Assembly (NCBI GenBank): GCA_022565595.1
Contig: JAIUML010000005.1
Location: 62,001-126,000 of the forward strand
Origin: Saccharospirillum sp.
GTDB taxonomy: Bacteria > Pseudomonadota > Gammaproteobacteria > Pseudomonadales > Natronospirillaceae
Length of the DNA: 64,000 nucleotides
Direction: 5' to 3'
Shown: piece by piece, positions 28,085 to 37,978 of the stretch
How positions within the stretch are numbered: the first letter of the stretch is position 1
Layout: each line of letters opens with the position of its first letter
Notes under the pieces: generated by a model
What the model was told of the DNA's origin: nothing
Database searches by the model: none
The model's input: the letters and a program-made list of their open reading frames with translations, nothing else
Program-made: the position numbers and the translations under genes

Positions 28085-28948
28085 ATGCAGACCGAGACAC
28101 GAATCTTCGATCAGTTTGAACGTATACGGCGGGCCACCCTGGCATTCACCAAGTCCGTCGATCATTACGACAGCCCCTGCTGGATGGCCCCCTGGTCAGA
28201 GTCGAGCCGAGCCCCCGAGATCGAAGAAGCCTTGATGGATCTATGGTATCTGGAAGATCAGGACGGACGCGAAACCCGGGTTTATCCCGGCCTGATTGCC
28301 CTGAATCACGAGCAGATCACCCTGGCAGCCGAACTTAACCTCGCCAAAGATCAGTTTCGCAAAACAGTGCAATCAATCAAGGATAATCACTCAGTCGAGT
28401 GGCGTGAGATCCAGGGCGCCTTGACTCGTCGCTACCAGAACCTGAATGAGCGCTTAAGTCGTGAAGGCCTGGTACGCTTGCATCTGAAACAGGTATTCCG
28501 GCATGTCCCATTGGTCGTCAAGCGCCCCGATCGGGTGGGTTTTGGCTGGTACAGCAGTGGCCGATCCATTACACGCATTACCAAAAAAGACGCCTGGGGA
28601 AAGCTGGTGCAGTTGAATACCGAGGCGGCTCACATTCAGATTCAAATGCAGCGACTGGCCGCCCTGCCCGACAACGAGCCCCTGGCTCGCGTACAACGAC
28701 AAGCACCCGTGCTCAGAGCAAACCTGGTCTTTGCTGATGGCCGTCGAAAGTCGATGAATGTTTCCCTGCCGCTATTGTTCCCTAGCCAGGGTTTCAATGA
28801 ATTGCCAGCGTTCTCTGCCCCGCCAGTATCACCACCAACACAGCGCCAACGACTGATTCGCAGTGACAACAAGCTGGAAGACGAAGCCTTTCTGCCGTCG
28901 ATCAGAGTACACCGTTACAAATCGAGCTCGCCCAGGGGATACTATTAA
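28085..28948 (+). CDS. Tus-family DNA replication terminus site-binding protein
   Basis: Tus binds Ter sites and blocks replication forks from one side. The 287-residue product aligns by eye with E. coli Tus through its whole second half: VFRHVPLVVKRPDRVGFGWYSSGRSITRITKKDAWGKL against the Tus RHLPGLITLN...RFGWANKHIIKN segment, then QRLAALPDNEPLARVQRQAPVLRANLVFADGRRKS against [33 protein letters not shown]. The C-terminus LPSIRVHRY matches IPRLHLY. The N-terminus differs and the C-terminal tail is longer (SSSPRGYY). Ter specificity cannot be deduced. The gene is flanked by hairpins, so it is likely monocistronic, with a palindrome over its own promoter. Confidence 0.8.
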   Translation: MQTETRIFDQFERIRRATLAFTKSVDHYDSPCWMAPWSESSRAPEIEEALMDLWYLEDQDGRETRVYPGLIALNHEQITLAAELNLAKDQFRKTVQSIKDNHSVEWREIQGALTRRYQNLNERLSREGLVRLHLKQVFRHVPLVVKRPDRVGFGWYSSGRSITRITKKDAWGKLVQLNTEAAHIQIQMQRLAALPDNEPLARVQRQAPVLRANLVFADGRRKSMNVSLPLLFPSQGFNELPAFSAPPVSPPTQRQRLIRSDNKLEDEAFLPSIRVHRYKSSSPRGYY

Positions 28949-28952
28949 TTCA

Positions 28953-28983
28953 GCAGGCCAATCAACCATGGGGATTGGCCTGC
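28953..28983. terminator. Bidirectional hairpin between the tus-like gene and sthA
   Basis: GCAGGCCAATC and GATTGGCCTGC form a perfect 11-bp stem with a 9-base loop, between two convergent genes. There is no long T tract on either side. Confidence 0.65.
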
Positions 28984-29003
28984 CAGGATAACTGAGATTC
29001 GAG

Positions 29004-30398
29004 TCAGAAAACGCGATTCAGCCCGTTAAGCGCTGCCACCCGATAGGCTTCAGCCATGGTGGGGTAGTTGAAAGTGTGCTCAAGGAAATAGCGAATGGTG
29101 TTGCCGCCATTCTTTTGCGCCATGATCGCCTGACCAATGTGCAGAATTTCTGCAGCCTGATCACCAAAACAATGAATACCCAATAACTCCAGGGAATCGC
29201 GATGAAACAGAAGCTTCAGAACACCCACGTCTTCGCCGGTAATCTGGGCACGCGCTGTATCCTTGAAGTAGGCTTTGCCTACTTCATAGGGCACCTTGGC
29301 TTCAGTCAGTTCCCGTTCGGTTTTGCCAACCGATGAGATTTCCGGGATGGTATAAATGCCCGTTGGTACATCGTTAACGTGGCGGTAGGTATTGTTGTCC
29401 AGCAAAACACCTGATGCACTGCGGCCCTGGTCATAGGCGGCACTGGCAAGGCTGGGCCAGCCTATAACGTCGCCTACGGCAAAGATATGATTGACCGATG
29501 TCCTGTAGTGATCATCCACCTCCAGTTGGCCACGCCCATTGGCGGTCAAACCAGCGGCGCCGATGTTCAGTTTGTCGGTATTACCTGTGCGACCATTCGC
29601 CCACATGAAGGCATCGGCCTTGATCTTCTTGCCGGATTCTAGCGTCAAGATCACATAATCGTCGAAGCCTTCCACGCTGGCGAAAGTTTCGTTATGTCGT
29701 ACCAGAACGCCATGGCCACGCAGGTGGTAACTCAAGCCATCGGATATTTCATCGTCCATAAAGGCCAACAGTCTTGCACCAGGGTTGATCAAATCAACCT
29801 TGCAGCCAAGGCCATTAAAAATGGAAGCATATTCGCTGCCGATGACACCAGCCCCATAAATGACCAGATGCCTGGGAGTCTCATTGCTATCCAATATGGT
29901 ATCGCTGTCGAAAATACGAGGATGGCTGAAGTCGACTTCCGGTGGACGCCAGGGGCGAGAGCCTGTAGCGATCACTATTTCCGGGGCGCTGAGCAGATCA
30001 TCGTGTTCGTCACCACGATCAACCTTGAGCGTATTGGGGTCGACAAAGCTGGCGACACCAAAGTACAGATCCACATCGTTGCGGCTGTAAAAGCGGGCAC
30101 GCATGGCAACCTGCTTTTCAATGACCCGCTGTGCAGTCTCCCGAACCTGGCTGTAAGACAACCAATGCTGAGTGGCTATGTGCCTGAACATGGGGTTTCG
30201 GTTGAACTGCATCACCTGATGCACAGCATGACGAAGCGCCTTGGAGGGAATGGTCCCCTGATGGGTACAGTTCCCACCGACCTCTTCTCTCATATCAATA
30301 ACAGCGACTCGGCGACCTTCCTTGGCAGCATTCATGGCGGCACTTTCGCCAGAGGGGCCACTGCCAATGACCAGTAAATCGTACTTAACTTCAGCCAT
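29004..30398 (-). CDS. sthA: Soluble pyridine nucleotide transhydrogenase
   Basis: SthA transfers hydride between NADPH and NAD+ in the cytoplasm. The 464-residue flavoprotein has the FAD-binding [19 protein letters not shown]. The redox-disulfide region is modified to [17 protein letters not shown], where the second cysteine of related disulfide reductases is replaced by Thr, as is usual in SthA. The NAD(P)-binding site is [17 protein letters not shown], and the C-terminus ends [24 protein letters not shown]. It begins 21 bases after nqrM in the same direction, so it probably belongs to the NQR transcript. Confidence 0.96.
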   Translation of the reverse strand: MAEVKYDLLVIGSGPSGESAAMNAAKEGRRVAVIDMREEVGGNCTHQGTIPSKALRHAVHQVMQFNRNPMFRHIATQHWLSYSQVRETAQRVIEKQVAMRARFYSRNDVDLYFGVASFVDPNTLKVDRGDEHDDLLSAPEIVIATGSRPWRPPEVDFSHPRIFDSDTILDSNETPRHLVIYGAGVIGSEYASIFNGLGCKVDLINPGARLLAFMDDEISDGLSYHLRGHGVLVRHNETFASVEGFDDYVILTLESGKKIKADAFMWANGRTGNTDKLNIGAAGLTANGRGQLEVDDHYRTSVNHIFAVGDVIGWPSLASAAYDQGRSASGVLLDNNTYRHVNDVPTGIYTIPEISSVGKTERELTEAKVPYEVGKAYFKDTARAQITGEDVGVLKLLFHRDSLELLGIHCFGDQAAEILHIGQAIMAQKNGGNTIRYFLEHTFNYPTMAEAYRVAALNGLNRVF

Positions 30399-30419
30399 AA
30401 AACCCGTCTCTCCCGGAGT

Positions 30420-30659
30420 TTATTTCCTGGTTGCGTCGACACCCAAATCGGTATTATCGGAAGCATTCCGAACCGAAGGGGCAGACTCCTTGTCGCACTT
30501 GTTCTTGTCACCACCGCAAACATCGCATTCTGATTCCATGCCAATGGCCGCCATACCGCCACAGGAACCCTTGATTGGTTGTCTGCCAAAAATAACGCCA
30601 ACGGCCATGGCAACAACCACAACCAGCATAACGACTAAAACGGCTAAAAATGTTGCCAT
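30420..30659 (-). CDS. nqrM: NQR maturation protein NqrM
   Basis: NqrM is a small membrane protein needed to insert the iron centre between NqrD and NqrE. The 79-residue product has one transmembrane helix (FLAVLVVMLVVVVAMAVGVIF), then GRQPIKGSCGGMAAIGMESECDVCGG and KNKCDKES, giving the four or more conserved cysteines of the family. ATG 30659 has GGAGG on the minus strand just upstream. It lies between apbE and sthA in the long NQR block. Confidence 0.93.
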   Translation of the reverse strand: MATFLAVLVVMLVVVVAMAVGVIFGRQPIKGSCGGMAAIGMESECDVCGGDKNKCDKESAPSVRNASDNTDLGVDATRK

Positions 30660-30723
30660 GATTACCTCCTGGCACTTTATAAAACGGGAACAAGGCTGTT
30701 CGGTGTTCTACCCAAGCCTCCAC

Positions 30724-31761
30724 TTACAATTGTGCTGAGGCACCAAAGAGTTGAATGAATCGGCGCGATTGTGACGCTTTAAAACCGTCTTCCGTGCGCT
30801 CTATAACAAACAAGGACATCTCGAGCCTATCTGCCAGCACCAGCGACTGCTCTACCCCCAGCACCATGAAAACGGTTGCATAGGCGTCTGCCATGGCACT
30901 GCTTTGCGTTAAAACTGTTACAGAGGCCAGATTATTGTCAATGGGCAACCCGGTAGCGGGATTGATGGTGTGACTGTACCGAACCCCTGCCTCTTCATAA
31001 TAGTTGCGATAATCCCCACTGGTCGCCATGGCACCCGACGACAATTCGAGAATTCTGTAAAACCCCTGTCGACTGTCCGGGGTTTCTATAGCGATTCGCC
31101 AACCAGTGCCGTCCGGTTTCTTGCCGTTGATTCTAAGTTCACCACCGATCTCAACCAGATAACTCTCTATGCCCGCCGCTTCAATCAAATCAGCAACCAC
31201 ATCGGTTGCATGACCCTTGGCAATTCCCGACAAGTCCAAGGCCCTGGGCTCCAGTTTACGAGCACGCTGCTCGGTCGAGTCCAGTTCGATACCCTGATAG
31301 CCAACCTGGCGCCTGGCAGCTTCTATCTCTTCGTCACTCGGTTTGCTATCTGTCCTTGGTATGGGTCCAAAACCCCATAAATCAACGAGTGGCCCTATAG
31401 TTGGATCAAAAGCCCCGTTACTGGTTTCGGCTACATCCATGGCCATTGCCAGCACATGATAGAAGTCGTCCGACAACCTGACCCACTCACCCACTGGAGC
31501 ATCATTGAAACGAGAAAGTTCAGATCTTGGCAGGTAGGTGGACATGGAATCGTTGATTCGGTTCAACGCCGAGCGAATCTCGGTATCCAGTTTTTTGGCT
31601 TGCCGCTCGGTTGCTACCACACGAACGGTATAACTCGTCCCTATAGCGTAGCCCCAGAGTGTCCGAACTTCCACAGACCCGGCACCAAAGGGGTAGCATC
31701 CAGCAAAAAGGCAGGCCACAAGGCCTGCCACTAGCAAGGATCGAATCGTTCTGAACTGCAT
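30724..31761 (-). CDS. apbE: FAD:protein FMN transferase (NQR-associated)
   Basis: ApbE splits FAD and attaches FMN to Thr/Ser in target proteins; here the targets are NqrB and NqrC, which both carry SGAT in this window. The 345-residue product starts with a lipoprotein signal (SLLVAGLVACLFAGC). The FAD/metal motifs are DLSGIAKGHATDVVADLI, YLVEIGGELRINGKKPDG, SGDYRNYYEEAGVRYSHTINPATG and AMADAYATVFMVLG, with the metal-binding Asp present. ATG 31761 is chosen because GGAAG lies 6 bases upstream; an earlier ATG at 31797 lies inside nqrF. Confidence 0.95.
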   Translation of the reverse strand: MQFRTIRSLLVAGLVACLFAGCYPFGAGSVEVRTLWGYAIGTSYTVRVVATERQAKKLDTEIRSALNRINDSMSTYLPRSELSRFNDAPVGEWVRLSDDFYHVLAMAMDVAETSNGAFDPTIGPLVDLWGFGPIPRTDSKPSDEEIEAARRQVGYQGIELDSTEQRARKLEPRALDLSGIAKGHATDVVADLIEAAGIESYLVEIGGELRINGKKPDGTGWRIAIETPDSRQGFYRILELSSGAMATSGDYRNYYEEAGVRYSHTINPATGLPIDNNLASVTVLTQSSAMADAYATVFMVLGVEQSLVLADRLEMSLFVIERTEDGFKASQSRRFIQLFGASAQL

Positions 31762-31786
31762 CAACATCTTCCAGTTCGTTATCGAA

Positions 31787-33013
31787 TCAGCCTCCAAAAT
31801 CGTCCAGCAGGATGTTATCTCGCTCGACGCCTAAATCTTCCAGCATCTTGATGCAGGCTGCGTTCATCATGGGCGGTCCACACATGTAGTACTCGACATC
31901 TTCTGGAGCCTCATGGTCCTTCAGATAGTTTTCATAGAGTACATTGTGGATGAAGCCTTTGGGGCCTTCCCAGTTGTCTTCCGGCAGCGCATCAGACAGC
32001 GCAAGGTGCCATTTGAAGTTTTCGTTTTCTTCTGCCAATTTGTCGAATTCTTCGACGTAAAAGGCTTCGCGAAGACTGCGAGCACCATACCAGAAGCTGA
32101 TCTTCCGCTTGGATTTGAGGCGCAACAGTTGATCGAAAATGTGCGAACGCATTGGCGCCATCCCTGCACCACCGCCGATAAAGATCATCTCGGCATCGGT
32201 ATCTCTGGCGAAGAACTCACCAAAGGGCCCGAATACGGTAATCTTGTCGCCAGGCTTCAAGCTGAACACATAGGATGACATTTGCCCCGGTGGGTAATTG
32301 GTGCCCGGAGGGGGAGACGCAATCCGAATGTTGAACTTGACGATACCTCGTTCTTCCGGATAGTTGGCCATGGAATAGGCACGTACCACCGTTTCACTGA
32401 CCTTGGAGGTATACTGCCAGACATCGAACTTGTCCCAATCACCACGGAACTCCTCTTCAATATCGAAGTCCTTGTAATGCACGGTATGGGGAGGTGCTTC
32501 CAGTTGCACATAGCCGCCCGCACGAAAATCGACGTTCTCGCCTTCTGGCAAACGCAAGGTCAGTTCCTTGATAAAGGTCGCAACGTTCGGGTTGGAATCT
32601 ACGGTACATTCCCAACGTTTTACACCAAAGAACTCCGGCTCAACCTCAATTTTCATGTTCTCTTTAACGGCGACCTGGCACGCCAGACGCCAGCCTTCAC
32701 GCAGTTCACCCTTGGTGAAATGCTGCTCTTCTGTTGGCAAGGCAGCACCGCCACCGTCCAGTACCTTGCACTTGCACTGGGCACAGGTTCCACCACCACC
32801 ACAGGCAGAGGACAAAAAGATGCCGTCGTTCGCCAGGGTACCCAACAATTTACTGCCTGCAGGTACGGTTATCGCTTTGTCTGCATCTTCATTGATTTCA
32901 ATGGTCACATCACCACTGTTCACCAGTTTGGAGCGCGCCGACAGAATAATGCCGACCAGCACCAACACAATGACGGTGAACAGCACAACACCGAGAATAA
33001 TTTCTGTAGTCAT
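31787..33013 (-). CDS. nqrF: Na+-translocating NADH:quinone reductase subunit F
   Basis: NqrF takes electrons from NADH through FAD and a [2Fe-2S] centre. The 408-residue product has an N-terminal anchor ([20 protein letters not shown]). The ferredoxin domain follows with [14 protein letters not shown] and a fourth Cys in WRLACQVAV. The FAD domain contains [12 protein letters not shown], and the NADH domain contains [20 protein letters not shown] and [18 protein letters not shown]. It is the last structural subunit gene; apbE follows. Confidence 0.98.
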   Translation of the reverse strand: MTTEIILGVVLFTVIVLVLVGIILSARSKLVNSGDVTIEINEDADKAITVPAGSKLLGTLANDGIFLSSACGGGGTCAQCKCKVLDGGGAALPTEEQHFTKGELREGWRLACQVAVKENMKIEVEPEFFGVKRWECTVDSNPNVATFIKELTLRLPEGENVDFRAGGYVQLEAPPHTVHYKDFDIEEEFRGDWDKFDVWQYTSKVSETVVRAYSMANYPEERGIVKFNIRIASPPPGTNYPPGQMSSYVFSLKPGDKITVFGPFGEFFARDTDAEMIFIGGGAGMAPMRSHIFDQLLRLKSKRKISFWYGARSLREAFYVEEFDKLAEENENFKWHLALSDALPEDNWEGPKGFIHNVLYENYLKDHEAPEDVEYYMCGPPMMNAACIKMLEDLGVERDNILLDDFGG

Positions 33014-33034
33014 CTGTTCAATCCTTAGCGCGAA

Positions 33035-33643
33035 TTAGATGGAGACGCCGGAAAACGACATGAAACCCAGGGACATCAAACCAACGGTTACGAAGGTAAT
33101 GCCCAGTCCACGCAGGCCAGCCGGCACGTCACTGTACTTCAGTTTTTCACGAATACCGGCCAGGGCCACAATCGCCAGGGCCCAACCGACACCGGCACCG
33201 ATGCCGTAAATGACGGATTCACTGAAGGAATAGTCACGCTCCACCATGAACAAGGAAGCCCCGAGAATGGCGCAGTTCACTGTAATCAACGGCAAGAATA
33301 CGCCCAAGGCGTTGTAAAGCGCCGGGAAATACTTGTCGAGCACCATTTCCAGAATCTGAACCATGGCAGCGATAACGCCGATGTAGCTCAGATAACCCAG
33401 AAAGCTCAGATTGGCATCGGGGAAGCCTGCCCAGGCCAGAGCACCATCGCGCAAGATGAAGTTGAAGATCAGGTTGTTGACCGGGACGGTAATGGTCAGA
33501 ACCACAACAACCGCAATACCCAGGCCCAACGCAGCGGAAACACGCTTTGATATCGCCAGGAAGGTACACATCCCTAGAAAGAATGCCAAGGCCATGTTTT
33601 CGACGAAAATAGCCCGAATAAATAGACTGATTAACTGTTCCAT
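33035..33643 (-). CDS. nqrE: Na+-translocating NADH:quinone reductase subunit E
   Basis: NqrE is a six-helix membrane subunit that with NqrD holds an iron centre inside the membrane. The 202-residue product shows [22 protein letters not shown] (one conserved Cys), [25 protein letters not shown] (the other Cys) and internal pseudo-symmetry with NqrD. The start codon overlaps the nqrD stop (TAATG). Confidence 0.97.
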   Translation of the reverse strand: MEQLISLFIRAIFVENMALAFFLGMCTFLAISKRVSAALGLGIAVVVVLTITVPVNNLIFNFILRDGALAWAGFPDANLSFLGYLSYIGVIAAMVQILEMVLDKYFPALYNALGVFLPLITVNCAILGASLFMVERDYSFSESVIYGIGAGVGWALAIVALAGIREKLKYSDVPAGLRGLGITFVTVGLMSLGFMSFSGVSI

Positions 33644-34302
33644 TACATGGCCTCCTTCTTCACGTGAGGCTTCATGACAAAGTCGTTCTCTTCAACCTGG
33701 TCCTTATAAAGCTCACGATTGATCCAGATAAAGCCCCCGATTATAAAGAAGGCGCTGGGTGGTAAAAGCATCAAGCCATTAGGCACGTACCAGCCCCCTG
33801 CGTTAACCAATGCCAGAATTTCGATGCCGAACAAGCTGCCGGAGCCGAAAAATTCACGCAAGGCTGCCACGAACAACAGGACAACACTGTATCCCAGTCC
33901 GTTTCCAACGCCGTCGAGAAAGCTCATTCCCGGAGGGTTCTGCATGGCAAAGGCTTCAGCACGGCCCATGACGATGCAGTTGGTGATGATCAGGCCAACG
34001 AAGACCGACAACTGACGAGAGATATCAAAAGCGTAGGCTTTAAGAATCTGATCCACCACAATAACCAATGACGCAATGATGGTCATTTGCACAATGATCC
34101 GAATATTGCTCGGGATCTGATTGCGAATCATGGATATAAACAGATTCGAAAACGCACAAACAGCCGTCAACGCCAGGCACATGACCAGGGCAACGTTCAT
34201 GCTGGTGGTTACCGCCAGGGCGGAACAAATCCCCAGTATCTGCAGTGAAATTGGATTGTTGGCCAATAAGGGTGTGACCAATACTTTGCGGGCTTCAGAC
34301 AT
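33643..34302 (-). CDS. nqrD: Na+-translocating NADH:quinone reductase subunit D
   Basis: NqrD is the partner membrane subunit of NqrE. The 219-residue product has [25 protein letters not shown] with a conserved Cys, [21 protein letters not shown] with the second, and the polar tail [19 protein letters not shown]. It starts 2 bases after the nqrC stop and overlaps nqrE by one base. Confidence 0.97.
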   Translation of the reverse strand: MSEARKVLVTPLLANNPISLQILGICSALAVTTSMNVALVMCLALTAVCAFSNLFISMIRNQIPSNIRIIVQMTIIASLVIVVDQILKAYAFDISRQLSVFVGLIITNCIVMGRAEAFAMQNPPGMSFLDGVGNGLGYSVVLLFVAALREFFGSGSLFGIEILALVNAGGWYVPNGLMLLPPSAFFIIGGFIWINRELYKDQVEENDFVMKPHVKKEAM

Positions 34303-34304
34303 TG

Positions 34305-35087
34305 TTACACCTCCCCTGCTTTCAAGTTCTGCACAAAGGCTTTGAAGCCCTGCTCACCAAACCAGAACTGCACCATGTTGGTAACACCATTGCTGGTCAG
34401 CGTTGCACCACTCAGACCGTCAACGCGGTGCCTTTGTTCAAATTCATTGCTGCTGTCAACTGAACCTTTCTTCACGCCCAATTGAACGCTTTGGTCTTCG
34501 TCATAGACTTTCTTGCCGACCCATTGGGATTTCCAGTTCGGGTTGTCGATTTCACCACCCAGCCCCGGTGTTTCGGCATGATCGTAAAAACCAAGACCAA
34601 CCACAGTGTTCAGGTCATTATCCAGGGCCAGAAAGCCACGCATGGTTGACCAGAGGCCATAGCCTCGTACCGGCAGGATCAGCACATCAATCTCACCCGC
34701 ATCGTTTCTGACCAGATAGACCTCGGCAATGTCTTCACGACGATTGAGACCGGCGATGTCTTCCTGATTGGACAGATTACGGGAAATTTCAGGGATGCTT
34801 GCTGCCCGACGCGGATCAAAATCAGCCGGGTCCATCACATCGGTGAACTGACCCGTCGTCAAATCAACCAATCGAACTTCAATCTGTTCGAACTGCTCTT
34901 CAACGGAACGACCCGGTTCAAGCAAACCGGCCGCAGACAGGATGTTACGACGGAAGTCGAGCTCCTGGTTGCGCTCCTGGATAGGCCTCAGGATCACAGA
35001 AGCCGATGAAACCACGACGGCGCAAGCCAGGCACACCATCAGGGCTACCTTGATGACGTTCTGGATGGAGTCTTTCTTATTGGACAC
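34305..35087 (-). CDS. nqrC: Na+-translocating NADH:quinone reductase subunit C
   Basis: NqrC carries a covalently bound FMN in the periplasm. The product starts at GTG 35087 ([18 protein letters not shown]), with GGAGG 8 bases upstream and an overlap with the end of nqrB. A longer frame to 35204 would lie inside nqrB. The 260 residues include one transmembrane helix and the FMN-attachment site [16 protein letters not shown], where the Thr of SGAT should be modified by the ApbE encoded downstream. Confidence 0.97.
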   Translation of the reverse strand: MSNKKDSIQNVIKVALMVCLACAVVVSSASVILRPIQERNQELDFRRNILSAAGLLEPGRSVEEQFEQIEVRLVDLTTGQFTDVMDPADFDPRRAASIPEISRNLSNQEDIAGLNRREDIAEVYLVRNDAGEIDVLILPVRGYGLWSTMRGFLALDNDLNTVVGLGFYDHAETPGLGGEIDNPNWKSQWVGKKVYDEDQSVQLGVKKGSVDSSNEFEQRHRVDGLSGATLTSNGVTNMVQFWFGEQGFKAFVQNLKAGEV

Positions 35088-36282
35088 GAGCAAGCCTCCG
35101 TTTGATGTTCCGCTCAACGACAAAGTGGTCGATGGTCGGCGCGAAAATGTTGGCAAAAAGGATGGCAAGCATGATGCCTTCCGGGAAGGCCGGGTTGACG
35201 ACACGAATCATCACCGTCATAAGCCCGATCAAAATACCAAACCAGATTTTGCCGGTGTTGGTCATTGATGCCGAAACCGGATCCGTTGCCATGAACATCA
35301 TGCCAAACGCAAAACCACCGATGACCAGGTGCCAGTACCAGGGCAGAGCAAACATGGGGTTGGTCGGCGAACCAATGAGGTTAAAGAGGCTCGACAAGGC
35401 CACCATGCCAATCATCACACCAAGAACGATACGCCAGCTGGCAATACCCATGATCAACAGTACAGCACCGCCAAGCAGAATCATCAGTGTAGACACTTCA
35501 CCGATAGACCCTTGCTGGAAGCCAAGAAAGGCATCCCACCAGGTCAGGCTGCCCAGCATACCCTCTACCAGGCCATCGCTGAACGCAAAGCTGAGTGCGG
35601 TGGCGCCACTGAAGCCGTCTACTGCGGTCCAGACCGCGTCACCAGACATGCTGGCCGGGTAGGCAAAGTAGAGGAAAGCACGACCGGTCAACGCCGGGTT
35701 CAGGAAGTTTTTACCGGTACCACCGAAGACTTCCTTGCCGACAACCACACCAAAGCTGATGCCCAGTGCCACTTGCCACAGGGGCAGGTCTGGCGGGCAG
35801 ATCAAAGCAAACAGTACTGAAGTCACGAAGAAACCTTCGTTGACTTCATGACCGCGCACCATGGCAAACAGAACTTCCCAGAAGCCGCCGACAATAAAGG
35901 TTACGGCGTAGATGGGAAGGAAGAATGCAGCCCCGTAAATCAGGTTATCCCAGACGCTGGTAGGGTCGTTGCCGGCAAACATGCCAATAAGGACTTCACG
36001 CCAGCCATCGCCCATGGGCAAGCCAGCGGCTATGGCCGTATTGGCCTGATAACCCAGGTTCCACATGCCCCAGAACATGGCCGGGAAGGTACACAGCCAG
36101 ACCGTGATCATGATGCGCTTGAGGTCAATGCCATCGCGCACATGAGCGGTCGTACGGGTCACCGAGTTGGGTTGGTAGAAGACGGTATCGACAGCCTCAT
36201 AGAGGGCATACCACTTTTCGTACTTGCCGCCTTTTTCGAAGTGCGGCGCCATTTGATCAAGCGTTGAACGCAATCCCATCAT
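35077..36282 (-). CDS. nqrB: Na+-translocating NADH:quinone reductase subunit B
   Basis: NqrB is the large membrane subunit with covalent FMN, riboflavin and the quinone site. The 401-residue product has multiple helices and the flavinylation motif [11 protein letters not shown]. Other conserved stretches are [23 protein letters not shown] and [20 protein letters not shown]. Its ATG overlaps the nqrA stop codon (TAATG). Confidence 0.98.
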   Translation of the reverse strand: MMGLRSTLDQMAPHFEKGGKYEKWYALYEAVDTVFYQPNSVTRTTAHVRDGIDLKRIMITVWLCTFPAMFWGMWNLGYQANTAIAAGLPMGDGWREVLIGMFAGNDPTSVWDNLIYGAAFFLPIYAVTFIVGGFWEVLFAMVRGHEVNEGFFVTSVLFALICPPDLPLWQVALGISFGVVVGKEVFGGTGKNFLNPALTGRAFLYFAYPASMSGDAVWTAVDGFSGATALSFAFSDGLVEGMLGSLTWWDAFLGFQQGSIGEVSTLMILLGGAVLLIMGIASWRIVLGVMIGMVALSSLFNLIGSPTNPMFALPWYWHLVIGGFAFGMMFMATDPVSASMTNTGKIWFGILIGLMTVMIRVVNPAFPEGIMLAILFANIFAPTIDHFVVERNIKRRLARVQ

Positions 36283-37619
36283 TAGCCCTCCGCCTCGATA
36301 CGCGTTAAATTGTCGCGCAGTATCGGGCCATATTCATACTTCCCGGCACAGACATAAGTGCACAGTGCCAAATCTTCTTCATCCAGCTCCAGGGCACCCA
36401 ATTTCTCGGCCGTATCCAGGTCGCCCACAATCAAGGCGCGCAACAACTGAGTCGGCAGAACATCCAGGGGCATCACTCGTTCATACTGCCCGACGGGTAC
36501 CATGGCTCGCTCAGAACCATTGGTGGAGGTCGTGAAGTTGAACAACTTACCCTTGGCCAGTTTGGACACATAGAGGTTCAACACCGAATGACGGTCAACA
36601 CCGGCACGCAGATAGTGCAGCATGGGCCGGTCGCGACCTTCCTTCAGGACACTGACCTGAGTATGAAAACGGCCAAGGTAGGCCACTTCACTCAAACCGC
36701 CACGACCACCAAAAACGGACCCGGAGATCAAACGGCTTTCACCTTCGCCCAACTCATCGCGAGTCAATTCTTCAAGTGAGGCACCCAGCCGAGTGCGCAC
36801 CAGGCGGGGCTCCTTCACCTGAGGACCACCCAGCGCCACTACACGCTCGGTACTCAAACGACCGGTTGTGACCAGTCGAGCCAGAGCCATCACGTCCTGA
36901 TAGCCAATGGTCCAGACAACCTTGTTGGCATGAACGGGTTCAAGAAAATGGATATGGGTGCCAGGGTTGCCCGCCGGGTGGACACCACCGAATTCTTCAA
37001 CACTGACGTTGTCTGCGGTCGGAATGCTCGCGCCGGGCGCCTTGCAAACCCAGACCTTGCCTTCGGTCAGCCGAGTCAGAATCGACAGGCCGGTAACAAA
37101 AGCGTCCGAGTCGGTGGCGATGATTTTAGCAGCATCGGCAGCAAGGGGGTTGGTATCCATGGCCTGCACAAATATGGCCTTGGGCTTTGAGTCTATGGCA
37201 GGCGCTTTGGAATAAGGGCGCGTACGAAAAGCCGTCCAGAAACCGGACTCGATCAACAGCGAACGCAGGGCTTCCGTACTCAACTCTGCCAGCTTATCGG
37301 CTGGAGTCGCATCGAAAGTGACTTCGTCTTCGCCTTCGAGTTCGATCACCAGAGACTGGAACACCCTTTTGGCACCACGATTGATCGCCTTGACTGTTCC
37401 CGCTGCAGGCGCCGTGTAGGTCACGCCTTCGTTCTTCTTGTCGGTGAAAACAGGTTGACCCAGCTTTACTCGGTCACCCTCTCGCACCAACATCGTTGGT
37501 TTCATGCCGTGGTAGTCGTACCCTACCAAAGCCACCGCTCTAACGGGCTGCCCATCCGATATCTCCTGGCGCGGTACGCCTGATATCGGCAGATCAAGCC
37601 CTTTTTTGATCGTTATCAT
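36282..37619 (-). CDS. nqrA: Na+-translocating NADH:quinone reductase subunit A
   Basis: NqrA is the peripheral cytoplasmic subunit close to the quinone site. The 445-residue product begins [18 protein letters not shown], the family start, so ATG 37619 is preferred over 37658. It contains [50 protein letters not shown] and the C-terminal [16 protein letters not shown]. It is the first gene of the NQR block nqrABCDEF-apbE-nqrM-sthA. Confidence 0.98.
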   Translation of the reverse strand: MITIKKGLDLPISGVPRQEISDGQPVRAVALVGYDYHGMKPTMLVREGDRVKLGQPVFTDKKNEGVTYTAPAAGTVKAINRGAKRVFQSLVIELEGEDEVTFDATPADKLAELSTEALRSLLIESGFWTAFRTRPYSKAPAIDSKPKAIFVQAMDTNPLAADAAKIIATDSDAFVTGLSILTRLTEGKVWVCKAPGASIPTADNVSVEEFGGVHPAGNPGTHIHFLEPVHANKVVWTIGYQDVMALARLVTTGRLSTERVVALGGPQVKEPRLVRTRLGASLEELTRDELGEGESRLISGSVFGGRGGLSEVAYLGRFHTQVSVLKEGRDRPMLHYLRAGVDRHSVLNLYVSKLAKGKLFNFTTSTNGSERAMVPVGQYERVMPLDVLPTQLLRALIVGDLDTAEKLGALELDEEDLALCTYVCAGKYEYGPILRDNLTRIEAEG

Positions 37620-37978
37620 AGTGTGCTTTGTCCACTGACTGAGCAATCCCAAACACAAGGACGCACGGACCTTTGTGCTCGCATCGCTGTCAAATACGTT
37701 TCAGACCAACCGACTGTTGAACACTGAGCAACGATCGTTGGTCCACCCACAAAAATGCGTGCAGTAGTATAAAGATCACAAGCCAAGATGGCTACCTTGC
37801 AGGCAATTTACCTTGCGCTGTTTTATCCCGACTCGAATGGGGCTGAAACCGCAGAAACAGGCACTTTCACCGTGAACCATAGGTCCTTACAACCCAGACA
37901 GACTCAGTCCGGATTGGGCTGACCTGGCTTTTCTGCTAGCATTCGCGCCCTGCTCTCAACTGCCGATGCTGAACACCC
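37620..37978. other. Divergent intergenic region nqrA/mfd
   Basis: These 359 bases separate the starts of nqrA and mfd and must hold both promoters. A TTGACA is present on the minus strand at 37688-37693 but I find no good -10 at 16-18 bases. I see no RNA gene, riboswitch or reading frame that convinces me. Confidence 0.5.
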
